Source: Symsagittifera roscoffensis | Lineage: Eukaryota; Xenacoelomorpha; Acoela; Convolutidae | Assembly: GCF_963678635.1 (NCBI RefSeq) | Contig: NC_087062.1 | Span: forward strand, 22,980,370-23,044,369 | Length of the DNA stretch: 64,000 nt | Direction of reading: 5' to 3' | Shown: positions 11,745-24,359 of the stretch, in pieces | Layout of the letters: every line of letters starts with the position of its first letter | Numbering within the stretch: the first letter of the stretch is position 1 | The notes under the pieces: generated by a model | Seen by the model: the letters and a program-made list of their open reading frames with translations, nothing else | What the model was told of the DNA's origin: nothing | The model's database searches: none | Translations under genes and position numbers: made by a program

Positions 11745-12960
11745 AGTGTTCATTTCACCGAGCTTAAAATAAGCAGCCCACTAGTGAAATGCTGTCAGTG
11801 TTCCCCCTGGGGGTTAACAATTTGGCTTCCAATTATGAATGCCCAAATATTTTGAGTGTACGAGATACGATTTCTTTCAGAAAATTCAAATTATAAAATA
11901 ATATACACGTTTTGAATTTCCCAACCCTGTAGTTGGCTGCTAACTGAGTACTCTCAAGGGTTACAAATCTTGCCTCCAAAGATGACTACTCAAATCCTTG
12001 TAATTTTCGAGATATAAACGATATTTCAGATGTTCGAGAAATGGTTTCTTTTTCATTTTTCAGAAAACTTTAAATTCTAAAAAAATCCAATGAATTGAAA
12101 ATCCCAACCTTGTTCGAAATTGCAAAACTAAGCAGTTCCAAATTACAAATCTTGAGTTCAAATGCGACTGCTCAAATGCTTTTAGTTTCCGAGATGCGAC
12201 GTTTGTGGTATTTTTAAAAATTGTTCAATGAATAAGTTTTCCGAAATTCTTTTCAAAAAAAATGACAAAAAATCAGATCTCGAAAACTACAAGGATTTGA
12301 GACGTCATAATTGAACGCAAAATTTGCAACTCCTGATAGTACCCTAACAGAGCCTCAATTTAGAGATAGGAGCCTTAAATTTAGTGAAAGTTTTTCATAT
12401 CTAAATTATGAGCGGTCATATTTGAACGCAAAATTTACAACTGATAGTACCCTAAGAGCCTCACTATAGAGATAGAAGCCTTAAATTTAGTGAAAGTTTT
12501 TCATATCTAAATTCTTTTTTCTGATAATATGAAATTCCCAACTCTGTAGTTGGGGGCTGTGAGACTATTGTCAGTGATCGCAAATCTTGCCTCTAAACGT
12601 GACTGCTCAAATCTTGGTAGTTTTTGGAGATATGACATTTTTCATGTTTTTTTTCGATTTTTTTACGAAAACTTAAGTTTGAAACTTCTCAAAAATTGAA
12701 ACTCCCAGTGCTATCCTTGGGTACTGTAAAAGTACTCGAAGGATTTTCAAAATTTAAGACCAAATGCGGTTGCTCAAATGCCTTGAGGTTCCAAGATGTG
12801 ACGTTTTATAATTAATTTTAAATATTTTCAAAAAACTTATCACAAAATTTTATGGATTTTCAAAATTTGAATTTAAAAAGTTTTGAATCAAAAGAAAATA
12901 AAAAAATTTGAAATTAGCAACCCCGTAATTGGGTGCTGTCAGAGTACACAAAAGACGCAG
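11745..12960. repeat. Degenerate satellite, about 200-250 bp units
   Basis: About five diverged units share a recurring order of words: 'cccaac.ctgtagttgg.tgct', a short run with 'gagta.t', 'aca.atcttg..tc.aa', 'gactgctcaaat', and 'gtttccgagat.tgac.tt'. Within it, 12340-12520 holds a closer direct duplication ('tagtgaaagtttttcatatc' twice, about 120 bp apart). No coding potential was seen. This is an old tandem array. Confidence 0.7.
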
Positions 12961-13829
12961 ATCTTTTTTCCAATAGTTGCGGTTTTTTATGAGATGTTAA
13001 AAATTCGAAGCACCGGAGGTGCGTTACACGCTATTTTTCTTTGAAAGGCGCAAATTTAAACGAGAAACATGAGCTCATAGTAGAGCACAAGCTTCTCTTG
13101 TGCAATAAAGCCTATCAAAAGCGAAAACGGCATTAATTTTTCTCCCGGTATCCGCGAACCCTTTCCGACTTTTTTTTGAAAAATAGCTCAAAGCGTGCAG
13201 AACAAGACAGTTTGCTAACATTTTATGAAAAATTAATTTATGTGACATTACCAGCCTCGGATAATAATGACCTGCATTTAGTTGCTTATTTTAAGGTTTT
13301 CCCGATTTTTTAGAGATTTTTGAAACTGAACTCCGATTAGCTGAAACGAGATTTCAAACAACGGCCACCGCCTCTTGGTAAGTTTCGCCAACAACTTTAA
13401 CTTTAAGCTGGCGCAGATGATATATTTTTCAAAGCTGACTCTTTGATCGAAAGGTTTCTTTGTAGACTACGCAAACTACAAATTGTAACTACATCTGCAA
13501 TAAAAACTATTCCGGACTTGATTCATTCCGTCAAAAGAGAATTGATTTAAAGAATGATGCCCAACCATCTCTTCGGGGATGTCTTCAAAATTAAAAAACA
13601 AATCATTACAAAACATTTTTTACTTAGAGATAATTACTATAGAGGACTCAGTTTAAATGATTACATTCAAATCAAGGCCTACAAAACAGACAAGTACAAA
13701 AACCGACACCATTTTCTACACTAGAATACCAATTGTATTAGACTTGATGCAAATTCTACACAAAACACATTGTATGTCTGCGATAATGTATCTGACGTTT
13801 GACAATTGTGATTGGACCAGATCCTGAAA
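12961..13829. other. Region downstream of the PLAC8-like gene
   Basis: Contains no recognised exon or repeat. It may hold the 3' UTR of the minus-strand gene that ends at 13830; no convincing AATAAA was seen close to the stop codon. Confidence 0.3.
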
Positions 13830-16800
13830 TTACTTTCGATCCATCTCGCCTGTGACCGCCTCCTTTGGGTTTTCGGCTGCTGCTTTCGTGTCGTCTTTCG
13901 CCTTCTTCACCTCTTTCTTGGGGTCAAATCCCTACAACAGCATCAAAACTGATTAGAAAAAATAGCATTTTAGCCGTTTTTAATTTTGAAACACATACTG
14001 AGCCTTCTATTAAATCTAAGAATAGAATGTCAGGATCTCTACTTAACTTCCCATCCCCCTTATTGCAAAAGAAGGAATTTCGTGACTAGGTACAAAATCT
14101 GTATATCCTTAATCATTGATTTACGGCCTTCTAGGGGTGGTTCTTCTTTATTTTTACTAGGTATTATAGGGGTTTTGCAATCTGTTATATTAAATACTTC
14201 GCTCAGGTCAAGATCTCCCTAACGCAGAATCATTTCCGTTGAAAAACTATTACCATGTCTACATTCATAAATAGATCTTTTTGGTTAATCGATCGATTTG
14301 TACCAAACCAAACAATGTCGTTTAATTAATATACCGCGTTAATTGATATTTAGTTTTAGAAATTTTATTAGATACAATTTTGATCAGCCAAAACGATCCT
14401 CGTCATGAACATACGAACCTGCGTTCATATGAAAATGGGATTTAAATTGCAGAGGAACAAAATTCTAATGGTGGGGGAAAACCGCAGAAAGGAAATTATA
14501 GTCATAGGATAGGACGCACCTTTACGGCTTTGGTGATTTTGTTCACAAGTCCATCTATCTCTTTCTGGCCATCTAGCCCCGCCTCCACTCCACCCTGGTA
14601 GATCGAACAGGGCAGACAACAGTACACAGCCAGAATGTCGAAGAAGATGTTACCCTCAACTCCTAAACAAAACAATTTGTTTTAATTACAAAAAAAAACA
14701 ATTTCTAATAGTAGAATGAAACCACATAGAATTAACTAAAAAAACTTGAAAATAAATTAACCTATTGACTAAATAAGCCAAAAGAAAAAATCCTGTTGCT
14801 GTGCAAAGAGCGATGAATGTTCAGATGAGGTCATTTAAATGGGAGGGAAAACACATATTCGTGTGTTTTCTAAGGTAGGGCGACAATTCGTAACAGTCGA
14901 TATCTCGTAAGAGACGACAATTCGTAACAAGCGACAATTCGTAACAAGGCTTTGGCAAGTAGATTACGCTTGCTCCACTGCGCTTACATCCGACACGAGA
15001 GGAATAGAACGCGTGAATCAGTGTTCCTAGCTTAATCTACTGTTACGAATTGTCGCGTCACGGGTTTCTAGGAGGCATTATTAAATATAGCCAACAGATA
15101 ATTGGGTTGGAGAACATTAATGAGCTTTCGAATTTCGAAGAAAAAAAACATATCACGTTAAAGCTCTTTGAATTACTGTAAATGTTTTATGATTGGCACT
15201 TTTTTCTTGAAAATATCAAGTTCGAAAAAAACTGAATCTTTAGGTAACCTTTTTATTCCGCTGAAAATTCAGAAAATTAAAACTCAATTTTGAAACCTGA
15301 AATCATTCGCGTGATTCGTGACTTTTTAACTTTTGCTGTAAGATCAAAGTCGAACTGCGAACAATTTACTTTTCCAAAATAAAAAAATCGTCACAAACTA
15401 TATGAGTGGCAATAAGTTCGTTCTTCTAAGCATCAATTGGGGTCAAAAATTGGGTTCAAGTGAGGTATCATATGAAAAAATTTTCAATAGTTATTCAACC
15501 TGCAATGAAAAAATTGAGTTGTTAACAAAAACTATTTGAAAAATATTTTTCTGACAATTTCGAGGAAGGAGTATGAATGTTAAAGGGCAAAGTGATGCAA
15601 TTGCTGTAAATATTTAAGCCACAACTAATTCCAGAGGGATTGACTACTGAATTCCCAGTATTCAGAAGTTTAAACTGGAAAACACTAGCAACATTTTCAC
15701 GTGTATCAAGTTCTTCGTGGTTTCTTTTTTTTTAAATGCTCAAATTGTAACTTTGTATTTTCTTGGCCAGTTCATTGTTATCGGAAAATACCTTGTTTTA
15801 ACGTATGCCAGTGAAACATTGAAGAAGATTATTTTCATTCAATTTTCTGTAAAAACCTTCTTTGGGCTTCCTAGCAACACAATAATGAAAACCAAAATAA
15901 TTTTCCAACTGTTGGTTTTTGTTCCTAACACTATCGAAAGAAACAAACACTTTGTGACATAGGCTGCATTTTCACCAGATTTCAGAACCTGAAAGAAAGC
16001 TCGTAGGTGGTCAATCGTGGAGGCATATTAAAGCCCTTTTAGTGATTCGGATTCTTGAAAAAGAAAAAAAAATTAAACGGAGGGTTGAAACACTGACTTA
16101 AATACCTAACTATCAATAAATTTCACGTTACTGCAGTTTTTACTTCCTAATTTTTATAGCTTAAGCCTATTCAATTCCATCTCAATAACAAAAAATAACA
16201 GAAAACTTGCAACGAAAAAATATTCAATTTATTGCAAAAAGGAGACACAGAGACGAAGGGTAGCTTTTTTATGAGACTCCGTCCTACCTACTGAAGGACC
16301 TTCGTTGGAAGGGGTGCCACCCATTTTTTTTTCTAAGTCGCTCCCACCTAGAGGAGGCGGATGACATAGTGAGCCCTCCGAGGAGGGATTTCAACCCCAC
16401 GAACATCGTTTTAAGAGACGCACGTCTTACTTAATCGACCACGGCCGCCCTCGAAGCAGAGCTTCGCGTGGCAAGCTAGTTAACAAGAAGCTGTTTAAAT
16501 AACCGAACTAAATCTATATTGGAAGGGACTATATCTATCAAAACTTTCAAAAGTTTGTCTCTATGAAGTTCATTTTGTGCAAAACATGTCAACAAAAAAG
16601 CCACATGCCAGCTTTAAAATTAGCATCATCATAAAACTTGCTAAGTGGTAACTAAACATCAGAACATACTTGGGTAGACAGCCTTTGATACGAAAAAAGA
16701 GTAGTCAAAAATTTCGACAAAATTGTTATCCGCAAAAAAGTCAGAGTACCCGATTATAAAACACTTGCTGTCACAAAAGGCGTGATCGGAACATTCTGTC

Positions 16801-19800
16801 CTTGCACAGCAACCGGCTATCGTTGTACTTTTGGGTCAATTTACTGTTAACAAAAATGCCGCTTCAGATCATGTTTTTTGTTCATGTAAGACGCGTTATA
16901 ACTCGAAAATATAAAATTTTATAAAGCAGTCATTTTTGTTCTCTTAATCATAATCATGCAATGGAATTTATGCCTCACGGCGAAGTCTCAAAATTAGGTC
17001 GCTATTTGAATAGATGAAAGATTGACATCAAACCAAACTAACGGAAACTAGCAAGCCCATATAAAGATGAAATTCTCGATTTTTCTTTCAAAAAGTCAAC
17101 AAAGTATGAATTTGATTTCAATTTAAGTTGATGGCTTCAACAATTCCGCAAAAAAGTGATTTCTGGAAGCAAGCTATCGAACCAATGAAAACTTGAGCAG
17201 TCCAAACTTTTTGCATAGCCGACAATGGCTTCCAGAAATCTAAGCTATTTCAAACAAATTATCACGTTAAAAAATATAGAAACTTTTAAATATATTTTGA
17301 TGGCTTGAATAGATAACTGATTTGCAAAAAACCAAGTTTCAGATGATCTAAGCTTGGAAATTGTTCTGAAAGCTTGAATTTATTGCGAACATAAAATAAT
17401 AAAATTTTCTGATGCCAGCTATTCAATCGATCAAACTTCAGTTTCAATTGCCTCTGAACGCCTAAACCGAGTTTCAATTGCCTCTGAACACTTAAACCGG
17501 CGTGCTAAAACTCAATTTCGCAATTAAGCTTCAAAGTTCAACGCTGGACTGAATGGATTTGCAATTGAATGTTTCGCAATTGAATTTTTTAAAGCGAGAT
17601 ATCAAACTAAGAAACTTAAATTAATTCGATAGCTAACATTGGTTGGCAAAAAGTCATGAACTAAGCTTTTCAAGTGATGAAAGCTTTAAAAATGTTCAGT
17701 TTTGACTTTCTGAATTATTTCCCAAAACATTTCTTTGCAATTTTTTTCGACAAAAATTTTATTTAGTGTCTTTTAAAGCAAGCAATTCAATTGCTGGAAA
17801 ACTAAAACAACTCAATTAGTTTTGATAGCTTTCATTGGTTCGTAAAATGTGGAGGTTTTGGAAGCAAACTATTCGAGCAAGGAATCCTTGAACCAATCAG
17901 TTTGTTGTCAAAAACTTAATGGATTCGTTACAAATTAAAAGCAAGCTATCATGTCAAGAAACTGAAGCACTTCGTATCAATGGATTCAAATGGTGAAAAT
18001 TTGATAAACTTTTTGAAGCAAAAAACGCAAGCGTTGAAACTTTCAAAAAACTTCAATTTAATTTGATAGATTGAAGTGATGAGCCATACATTCAAATTTT
18101 TCACTTATTGAATTCAGACACATTTCAAGTTCTTTTGATGACTTGAATTGATTCGCAATAAGTTAGCTTAATGTTGCAATCTATACAAATATTAAAACAT
18201 TCGACATTTTAATGTGTTTTGATATCACGAAAAGATTAATTGACAGTCAACTATTTGAATGCGTCTGACATAAATCTCGCCATGATCAACCTTCCTCGCC
18301 TAAAATTTTGTAACGCGTTTAAGCAAGATTCATCTTGCTAAGCTTAAATTAATTTTCTAAGTTTTGGTTATTACTAAACATGTCTTGCAAAAATGAGCCG
18401 GTCCTATAAGGTAAGCATTTATCAGAAGCAAAAAAAAATATTCTCAAAAACAATAATCTCAGCAGTAAATGAGCACTGAAACAGGTATGAATTGGTAATT
18501 GAGCCCACAAATCTAGGGTTAACGCCCGTTGAGCCAAAAAAATACTCATTTTTGAAGTTTCAGATTATCCCTTAACACACGAATAAAAGTGCAATCACTA
18601 TTCAAAATGCGCCAAGTGAGGAATCAAAGCCAAATACTTGAGCCGAATCAATATTTTAGGTAAGAAAAAAACAAAAGGAAAACATATTCATCCCGACACT
18701 TACAACAATCACTTAAAATCATCTATGTCATATAAATATAGTAGATCAGGATAGACATGGGGTTCATACGAGCCCATTTTAAGTTCCTTGGATCGAAAAA
18801 AAATTTACTGTACAATTTTTAACGGTTATTAAATACCATCATTGAGCGAAAACTTAACACTTTGAATGCTGCGCTCTAGTTCCCCAATAGCAAACAGTGA
18901 AATATCTTTTAAAACTACATTTTAACATATTATAGAAAGTTGCTTTGGACGTTCTGGTACTCTTAAAGAAACAAGAGTGTTTGAAAAATGTTATAAGGAA
19001 ATAAATCAATTGGTGTACAACCAATAGGAACACCAGCTTCAAACAAAACGGGAATTTAAAATTCAGACTTACACATAAGGTAACTGATGACCAAACATGT
19101 CTCTTTGCAATATGATTAAGTAACCTTGTTTAACTAGTTGTTAACCTTAAAAAGCTTATGTCCCAATTTCATAACGCTTGATAATAAGGAGTGAACACAT
19201 GAATTAACAATTTCTTAATTTATGAATCAAGATATTCAGGGAGTGATGAACTAGGATATTATCATTATTATTATTATTAAGATTTTACAGACTAGATTTA
19301 CTTCGTTTCTTGATCACCCAGGCGGAAACAGACAAAAAATGACTCCGCGAAAAATTGACTTTAGTCTTAAGGAATAGTTGCAGAATTGGAGTTTAGTTTA
19401 ACGATGATCGATAACGGAGAGTTACATTCTCGAAGTAGAAAAATGAAATGTGGTCATAACCCATGAAACTTGAACAGCTCACAAGATCTTATTGTGTCCA
19501 AATTCCTTAGTGACAATGACTAATTTTGCGAAGAATTTGATTGAGCTATTAAGTAATCAAAACAATTTTATATGAGCTCACCTTTAGATGATCTGATCCC
19601 ACTCCTCCAGCATGGCAAGACACAGTAGTTCACAAAGGGAAGAGCCGCGAGAGTGATACACCTCACACCGTCTCCCTTGTCCATAGCCTCCTCGGCCGCC
19701 ATGCCGAACACGTGGATGGGGAAACACCACGAGATCACACACAATTTCCAGTCATTCAGACATCCCCCGACCGAGCACAGACCCACTTTCCAGTTGCCCA

Positions 19801-19801
19801 T
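13830..19801 (-). CDS. PLAC8-family Cys-rich protein (cornifelin-like), 3 exons
   Basis: Coding exons in transcript order are 19801-19582, 14662-14520 and 13931-13830. GT-AG junctions with matching phases give 154 aa and a TAA stop. Exon 1 starts MGNWKVGLCSVGGC and carries the first Cys cluster, CFPIHVFGMAAEEA and a hydrophobic stretch ending CWRSGIRSS. Exon 2 holds the family's second box, CCLPCSIYQGGVEAG. The last exon is a Lys/Ala/Glu-rich hydrophilic tail. Order and spacing match the PLAC8 domain (two Cys-rich boxes around a hydrophobic segment), found in small membrane-associated proteins linked in different lineages to cell size, metal handling or differentiation. The specific role cannot be told from sequence. 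Intron 1 is about 4.9 kb. No disabling change was seen. Confidence 0.85.
14877..15058. mobile_element. MITE-like foldback with 'gcgacaattcgtaaca' ends
   Basis: The left side holds three direct copies of gacaattcgtaaca (about 14881, 14918, 14933). The right side ends with its inverse, tgttacgaattgtcgc (about 15040-15055). The interior is about 100 bp with no coding capacity. It sits in intron 1 of the PLAC8-like gene. No clear target-site duplication could be assigned. Confidence 0.6.
15115..15560. repeat. Dispersed repeat family R, copy 3 (PLAC8-like gene intron)
   Basis: Third copy of the family at 1690-2400. It shares 'tttcgaatttcgaa', 'catatcacgtt', 'attcgcgtgattcgtgac', 'acttttgctgt' and 'ggcaataa'. 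Non-coding. Confidence 0.5.
16250..16480 (-). repeat. tRNA-derived SINE (GC-richer island in intron)
   Basis: On the minus strand, from about 16452, 'gcggccgtggtcgattaagt' resembles an A-box region and 'ttcgtggggttgaaatccc' a B-box region, separated by about 35 nt. The rest is GC-richer than its surroundings ('cctcctcggagggctca'). The palindrome CGAAGCAGAGCTTCG lies directly at its right end (about 16452-16470). It is inside intron 1 of the PLAC8-like gene. It is not a functional tRNA. Confidence 0.6.
17050..18250. repeat. Diffuse degenerate repeats in the PLAC8-like gene intron
   Basis: Recurring words on a loose spacing of roughly 60-110 bp: 'gatggcttgaat', 'gatagctt', 'aagcaagctat', 'ttcgcaa' and 'tgaaactt'. 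A clear tandem pair of about 33 bp (gagtttcaattgcctctgaa, then c.c.taaaccg) lies near 17437-17505. The whole looks like an eroded satellite. No coding exon was seen. Confidence 0.45.
19257..19281. repeat. (ATT)n microsatellite
   Basis: A short run of att/tat triplets (attatcattattattattatt). It lies in intron 1 of the PLAC8-like gene, about 300 bp downstream of coding exon 1. Confidence 0.7.
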
Positions 19802-21040
19802 TTTAGTAGTAGTTTAGTACAATTTAACAAATACGGGTGCAATACAGATAGGTCGGAAGGTTGGGTACTTTACTAGTACTAATAGTTTTAACGTGTTCAG
19901 AATTGGGTTAGTAAAATAAGAAGTTACTGTATAAATAAAACTATGCCTAAATACTGAGGGTAAGATATTACTGGTAAGGTTGTGGTCGACTCAAAATTGA
20001 AATACAGCTATATAGGACAACGCAAATTCACAACTAACTTTTGCAACTGATAAGCGGTAAATTTCGGTTGAGAAATGCAGTTTTTGAGGCGTCACGGGTT
20101 ATTTGGGGGTTCAAAAATGGGTAACTTAAGTTTTACAAGAACCGCTCTGGTTGCGATTGAAGAACCGAAAATCCAACAAATAAAACAATTTATAGGGATT
20201 AAGTGACCTAGCAAAACAAAAGTTTGTTTAAGGAGAAGCTATCAACCAATTGCAAACTTGTCCAAAACTCATTCACTTTTATGAATCTCTCGACCTGTGT
20301 ACAACCCAGGCAGTCAAAGGCACGCTTTTACGGTTTAGAGCTATGCAGTTTATTACCATAAAGTCAAACCCACTTTAAACTGAGCCCAATTCATGCTTCA
20401 GTAAATTAAACTTGACAGGTTATTACCGCTCATAAGTCTTACAGTTTCAGCAGAGACTTATCTAGTTTAATGTGTACTCTTACCTACAGGGAGCTTTGTG
20501 GGTAGTATTTCGTCTGGCTCACAAACAAAGTTCACTTACTTATCAGCTCGAAAGTTCAATCCTCCGAGAATCAGATTTCACACCAAGCAATTTAAAACAA
20601 GATTCAATTGGTAACCTTTTCTAGCTTTCACAAGGTTTATAAATTAATCTGGGTACACATAAACGTTGTGCGGTCCACTAGGAAAACGATAAGAGCAATA
20701 AACGAGAACAAACACAATCTTAACGCACAGGTCTGGTTAGATTAAGTTAACTCCTCGACTGTTTGTGATCATTCAGGGGACACGAAAAGTTTATGGAGTT
20801 CACTCGAAATAAACTTCAAGAAAACCAACACGTTTTCCTCAATTGCGAAGACAACAGAAAACACACCACAAACATGAAATTCGCGGCAGATTACTACTAA
20901 AATCAGTCTTCTTTAAATATGAACCTTTCTGGTTGCTATTTTACAGATAAGACACCAAAGCCAATTCACAAAATTACATAAAAATAGCAGAGAATATTCC
21001 GACCAGAATGCCATTTTTTTGCGTTTTTAAATTATTTCAA
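19802..21040. other. Upstream region of the PLAC8-like gene
   Basis: Presumed promoter and 5' UTR side of the minus-strand PLAC8-like gene. No TATA box, initiator or further exon could be chosen with confidence. No repeat was recognised. Confidence 0.3.
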
Positions 21041-21044
21041 GCAG

Positions 21045-21170
21045 AGATGTAAAGCGGAGCTTCGATGCACTTACGATACAACACAAATGAAGCAAGACAC
21101 GCTAGCAGACAGAAAATGATATGCCAGCTAAAAGTATAGAGAAAATGTTTTTAAAATGTCGTACAAGCCA
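21045..21170. repeat. SINE-like element, diverged CGGAGCTTCG copy
   Basis: 'agcggagcttcgatgcactt' followed by 'acgatacaacacaaatga' and 'gctagcagacagaaaatga' matches the element at 10612 in word order (box, cacttgcgatac, acacaaa, ctagcagaca). The palindrome arm is degraded on the left side. Confidence 0.5.
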
Positions 21171-21499
21171 GATCTATCAACTTTCTCATACGTTTGCCTT
21201 GAACTGGCTTGCATGAAGCTCAATATGGGTAAAAAAGCCAAGTAGGATAATTTCCAGATTCAAATTAGAGCGCAATTAATGATAATAGGGTCAAACGATA
21301 AGTTTTTAATCCTCTGAGAAATCTGAAAAATAAAATCCTAACTTCGAAAAAAATTATTCATATGTTTTTGCGCCCTTTGTACTTGCGTAATTGGAGATAA
21401 AAATTGCTTTACTTTTAGCAAATAAAGTTGAAATAAACTGAAAAGGTAATTTTTTGCTGGCAGTATCTGAGTTTCACAATGAAGGTGTTTAATTGGGGT

Positions 21500-22860
21500 C
21501 ATTTTTGAGCAGCCAGTTCAATTGTAAGTGCTGTGTTTTGTCGAGTTTGCAGGTCTTTTCAACGAGAATTACTCACTGAAGGTGTCCATACGGGATCTGC
21601 GCAATTCAGAACACTACGCCCAATGGCCTTATATGTGATTTTAGAGTTTCTGCATCCTCAGCTAGTGCATGAGAGCTTTTTCAGCAAGTTATTGCGTGTA
21701 TGGAGTTCGTTTATCACTGTGGTAATGCGTTCAGTGAAAGTAAAGAGTTAATCAAACGTGACTCCTAGAATATTAGGTTTTTGAATGGTGGGTAGAGGGT
21801 TGCTTTCAATGATCACATTAGTTTGATTCTTCATTTCTTTGTTCCAGGTTTTATGAAAGTCGCTTAAGATTAGTCTACAGAAATTTCTAAATTGCGTTTC
21901 GGAAGCCAATTGTTTAGAGCATATAGATAGGGCTGTACCTCTAGTCCAAAATCAGTGGTTTTCGGACCAGTGGTGGTGATAGAAATGTCATATGCACATG
22001 TTGCTACTTTGATGTTTTTGGCAGATGGAACGGGCATTGATGACATGTAAATACTGAACAGAATAGGCGACAAGGCTCCCCCTTGAGGTACACCTTGTTT
22101 CGTTTGTCACATTTTTGACATAAGTTGCACTGCCTGGTAAATACGATGTTTTATTTTTTTATTCTGCGTTGTTTGGAAGAGACGACTTTTCAAGATCGTG
22201 CAGCAAGATACCGTGATCCACTGTCGAAAGCTGTAGTAAGATTTGAAGCAACTAGGAGTGTCCTGTGTGAAGGACGAGGTTGATTTAGTCCATTTCTTAT
22301 TCAGTGGCTATGCAGTGTAAGGTAGTGTTTGTTGACCTTTGACCTGTGTTTTCGAAATCAGTGCTGGTGATCTGGTAGTAGGATGTTGTTGAAGTCATCC
22401 AGCAGGATTGTTTCAATCAATTTCGCTACTCGGGATAAGAGGGCTATGGGTCGGTAGCTTTTTGCTTCATCTATGCTTTTGCCCAGATTCAGCACAGGAA
22501 AAAGTTAACCGGCTTTCGAGTTTTGCGGAATGATTGAGGAGTTCAGAGTGAGTGATATTAGTTCTGTAAGGAACTTGATACATTTATCACCGAGATGGTA
22601 AGATGAATTGGCGCGAAATTATCGGGCCCTAAAGCTTTGCTTTTATTGCTCAGTTTAATTTGGTGACGAACTGTGAGACAATTTTAGTGGACTCATGACG
22701 TATTTCTTTCAGTCTGCGGAGCTTGCTGCGTTTCTCTTCATTTGGACAGGGCGGTGAGGGCTGTATTGCTGATTAAAGAGATTGGCACATTTTTTTGAAT
22801 CATAAACTGGTTTGTTATTAAAGTCTATCGGTTGATTTAAATGTTTTCACTATGTTCATT
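21500..22860 (-). pseudogene. Decayed LINE reverse transcriptase, Jockey/I-like
   Basis: Reading the minus strand downward gives, with frame changes: KALGPDNFAPIHL near the RT N-terminus; SYRPIALLSRVAKLIE; HRTLLVASNLTTAFD, then TVDHGILLHDLE; and KQGVPQGGALSPILFSIY near 22090. Next comes a degraded YADD box (TCAYDIS), PYLYALNNWLPKRNLEIS, then KSTLTLFTTWNKE and SVLNCADPVW near 21600. This is the usual RT order and ends before any recognised tail. Several stops and at least two frameshifts are present, and the catalytic Asp pair is altered. It is therefore inactive. Clade assignment is by general resemblance only. Confidence 0.85.
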
Positions 22861-23785
22861 GACAATTTAATTTAACTTCAAAATTTTCTCCGGCCGCTTT
22901 AATAACAACTTTTCATTATATAACAGCTTTTCGCTCGTTTTAATCGCCAAATTAGACTGAAATCAAGAAGTTCATACCGATTTTCACAACACAGAAAACG
23001 TTCTTGAAAAACTTCAACATCAAATTGTGACTGAGAGACCTTTGAGTTGGATTATCGTTTGTCCCAATATGAAAATTATTTGTTGTACCTAATTGTGTGT
23101 TGATACAAAAATACAAACAAGGAGAGCAAGTAGCACATAATGTTCCAACCAAGCGAATTCGGATAAAGGAACAGAAATGATCTGTTGATGTTTTTTTATT
23201 AGCGAAAGGGAACTGACTTGGCTTCTGAGCCATCGAGAACATTTAATTATAGCAGACGATTTAGATCGGGAATTCAGTCTAAAATTTCAAGGCTCAACTT
23301 TGGTCTGAAGAGTGAAACAGGGGCGTTCTTTGATGTACCTAAAATTGGGCAGAAAAACCAATAGCTTGTTTTTCGAACCCATAGTTTCAGTGACGAACTG
23401 GAAAGATAAACGAACCCAAATACCAAGTTCTGGGCTGTACCACATTGGGCTGTACGAGATGATTGGCACAATGTAGCTTCTATATTGATTCTTTTTGGCA
23501 CGGCAATTTGTACAAACACCGATTTTACGATTTTTAGTGGAAATGCTTTAACTGCTTTCTCACATCTATCCGCGTTTGTTGACACATGCATATTCTTGAC
23601 ACAATTATACCGAGGCTCTTTTCCTACTCTGTTTGTTCGAGTGTTCTTTCATTTGTCGAGATTTTTGCGTTTCCTTTCCGGTTCAGTAATTTACGTTTTT
23701 TGATGTTCATTGTCATCAGGCAGGTTCTGGCTAAAACATTTCCGTATTTTGACTGCGTCAACTTGCAGAGTGATCGTATTCGTGC
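22861..23785. other. Unassigned stretch next to the LINE remnant
   Basis: May include the decayed upstream part of the LINE ending at 21500, since open frames exist on the minus strand around 23274-23591. None shows endonuclease motifs that I can recognise. No other feature was seen. Confidence 0.3.
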
Positions 23786-23789
23786 CAAA

Positions 23790-24035
23790 AACTTTACACA
23801 TAGGCGAAGCTACGCGTCGCACACACAAGCCAAAAAACGACAAAAATCAGCTATTAAAAATGAAATTCGAAACGAAAGAAGACTTGCAACGTTTGCTGCG
23901 GCTGATTCAAAATTACGACCAGGATAATTAGAGTCGCACAACCTCGCATCTGCGCCAAGGGACCTTGAAACCTTTGTAAAACTAGCCACCAATAAAGCAG
24001 CTACATATGCTAATAAATTGGCAGTGCTATGCAGC
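23790..24035 (-). repeat. tRNA-derived SINE, copy 2
   Basis: Shares with 11440-11700 the order 'aggcgaagct', 'acgacaaaaa.cag', and 'aataaagcagctacatatgc'. On the minus strand the head reads 'cttggcgcagatgcgaggtt', a weak A-box. It is more decayed than copy 1. Confidence 0.5.
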
Positions 24036-24359
24036 AAAAGTTGCACAAGATATAAAAATACACAAACTTCGCATGATATAATTTGAAATGTAATAAATTA
24101 AGGGCAACCACACTGACTTTACATGAAATAAATTGGAAAGCATGAAGCGATATTTGGTATAAATTATGCTTTTAAAATCGCCAGATCTATTGAGTTGGGA
24201 AAATTTAGAAATTAAGTTTTCATGATTGTGCTGTTGTTCGAAACAAATAGCTTTGATTTCGGTTCATTTGACCGTAGTGCATCTTTTGAATTAAAACGCC
24301 CACTGTGACATTCGACCAGAATGGCCAAAATGCAATCTCTGCAGAATTCGAATTTTAGC

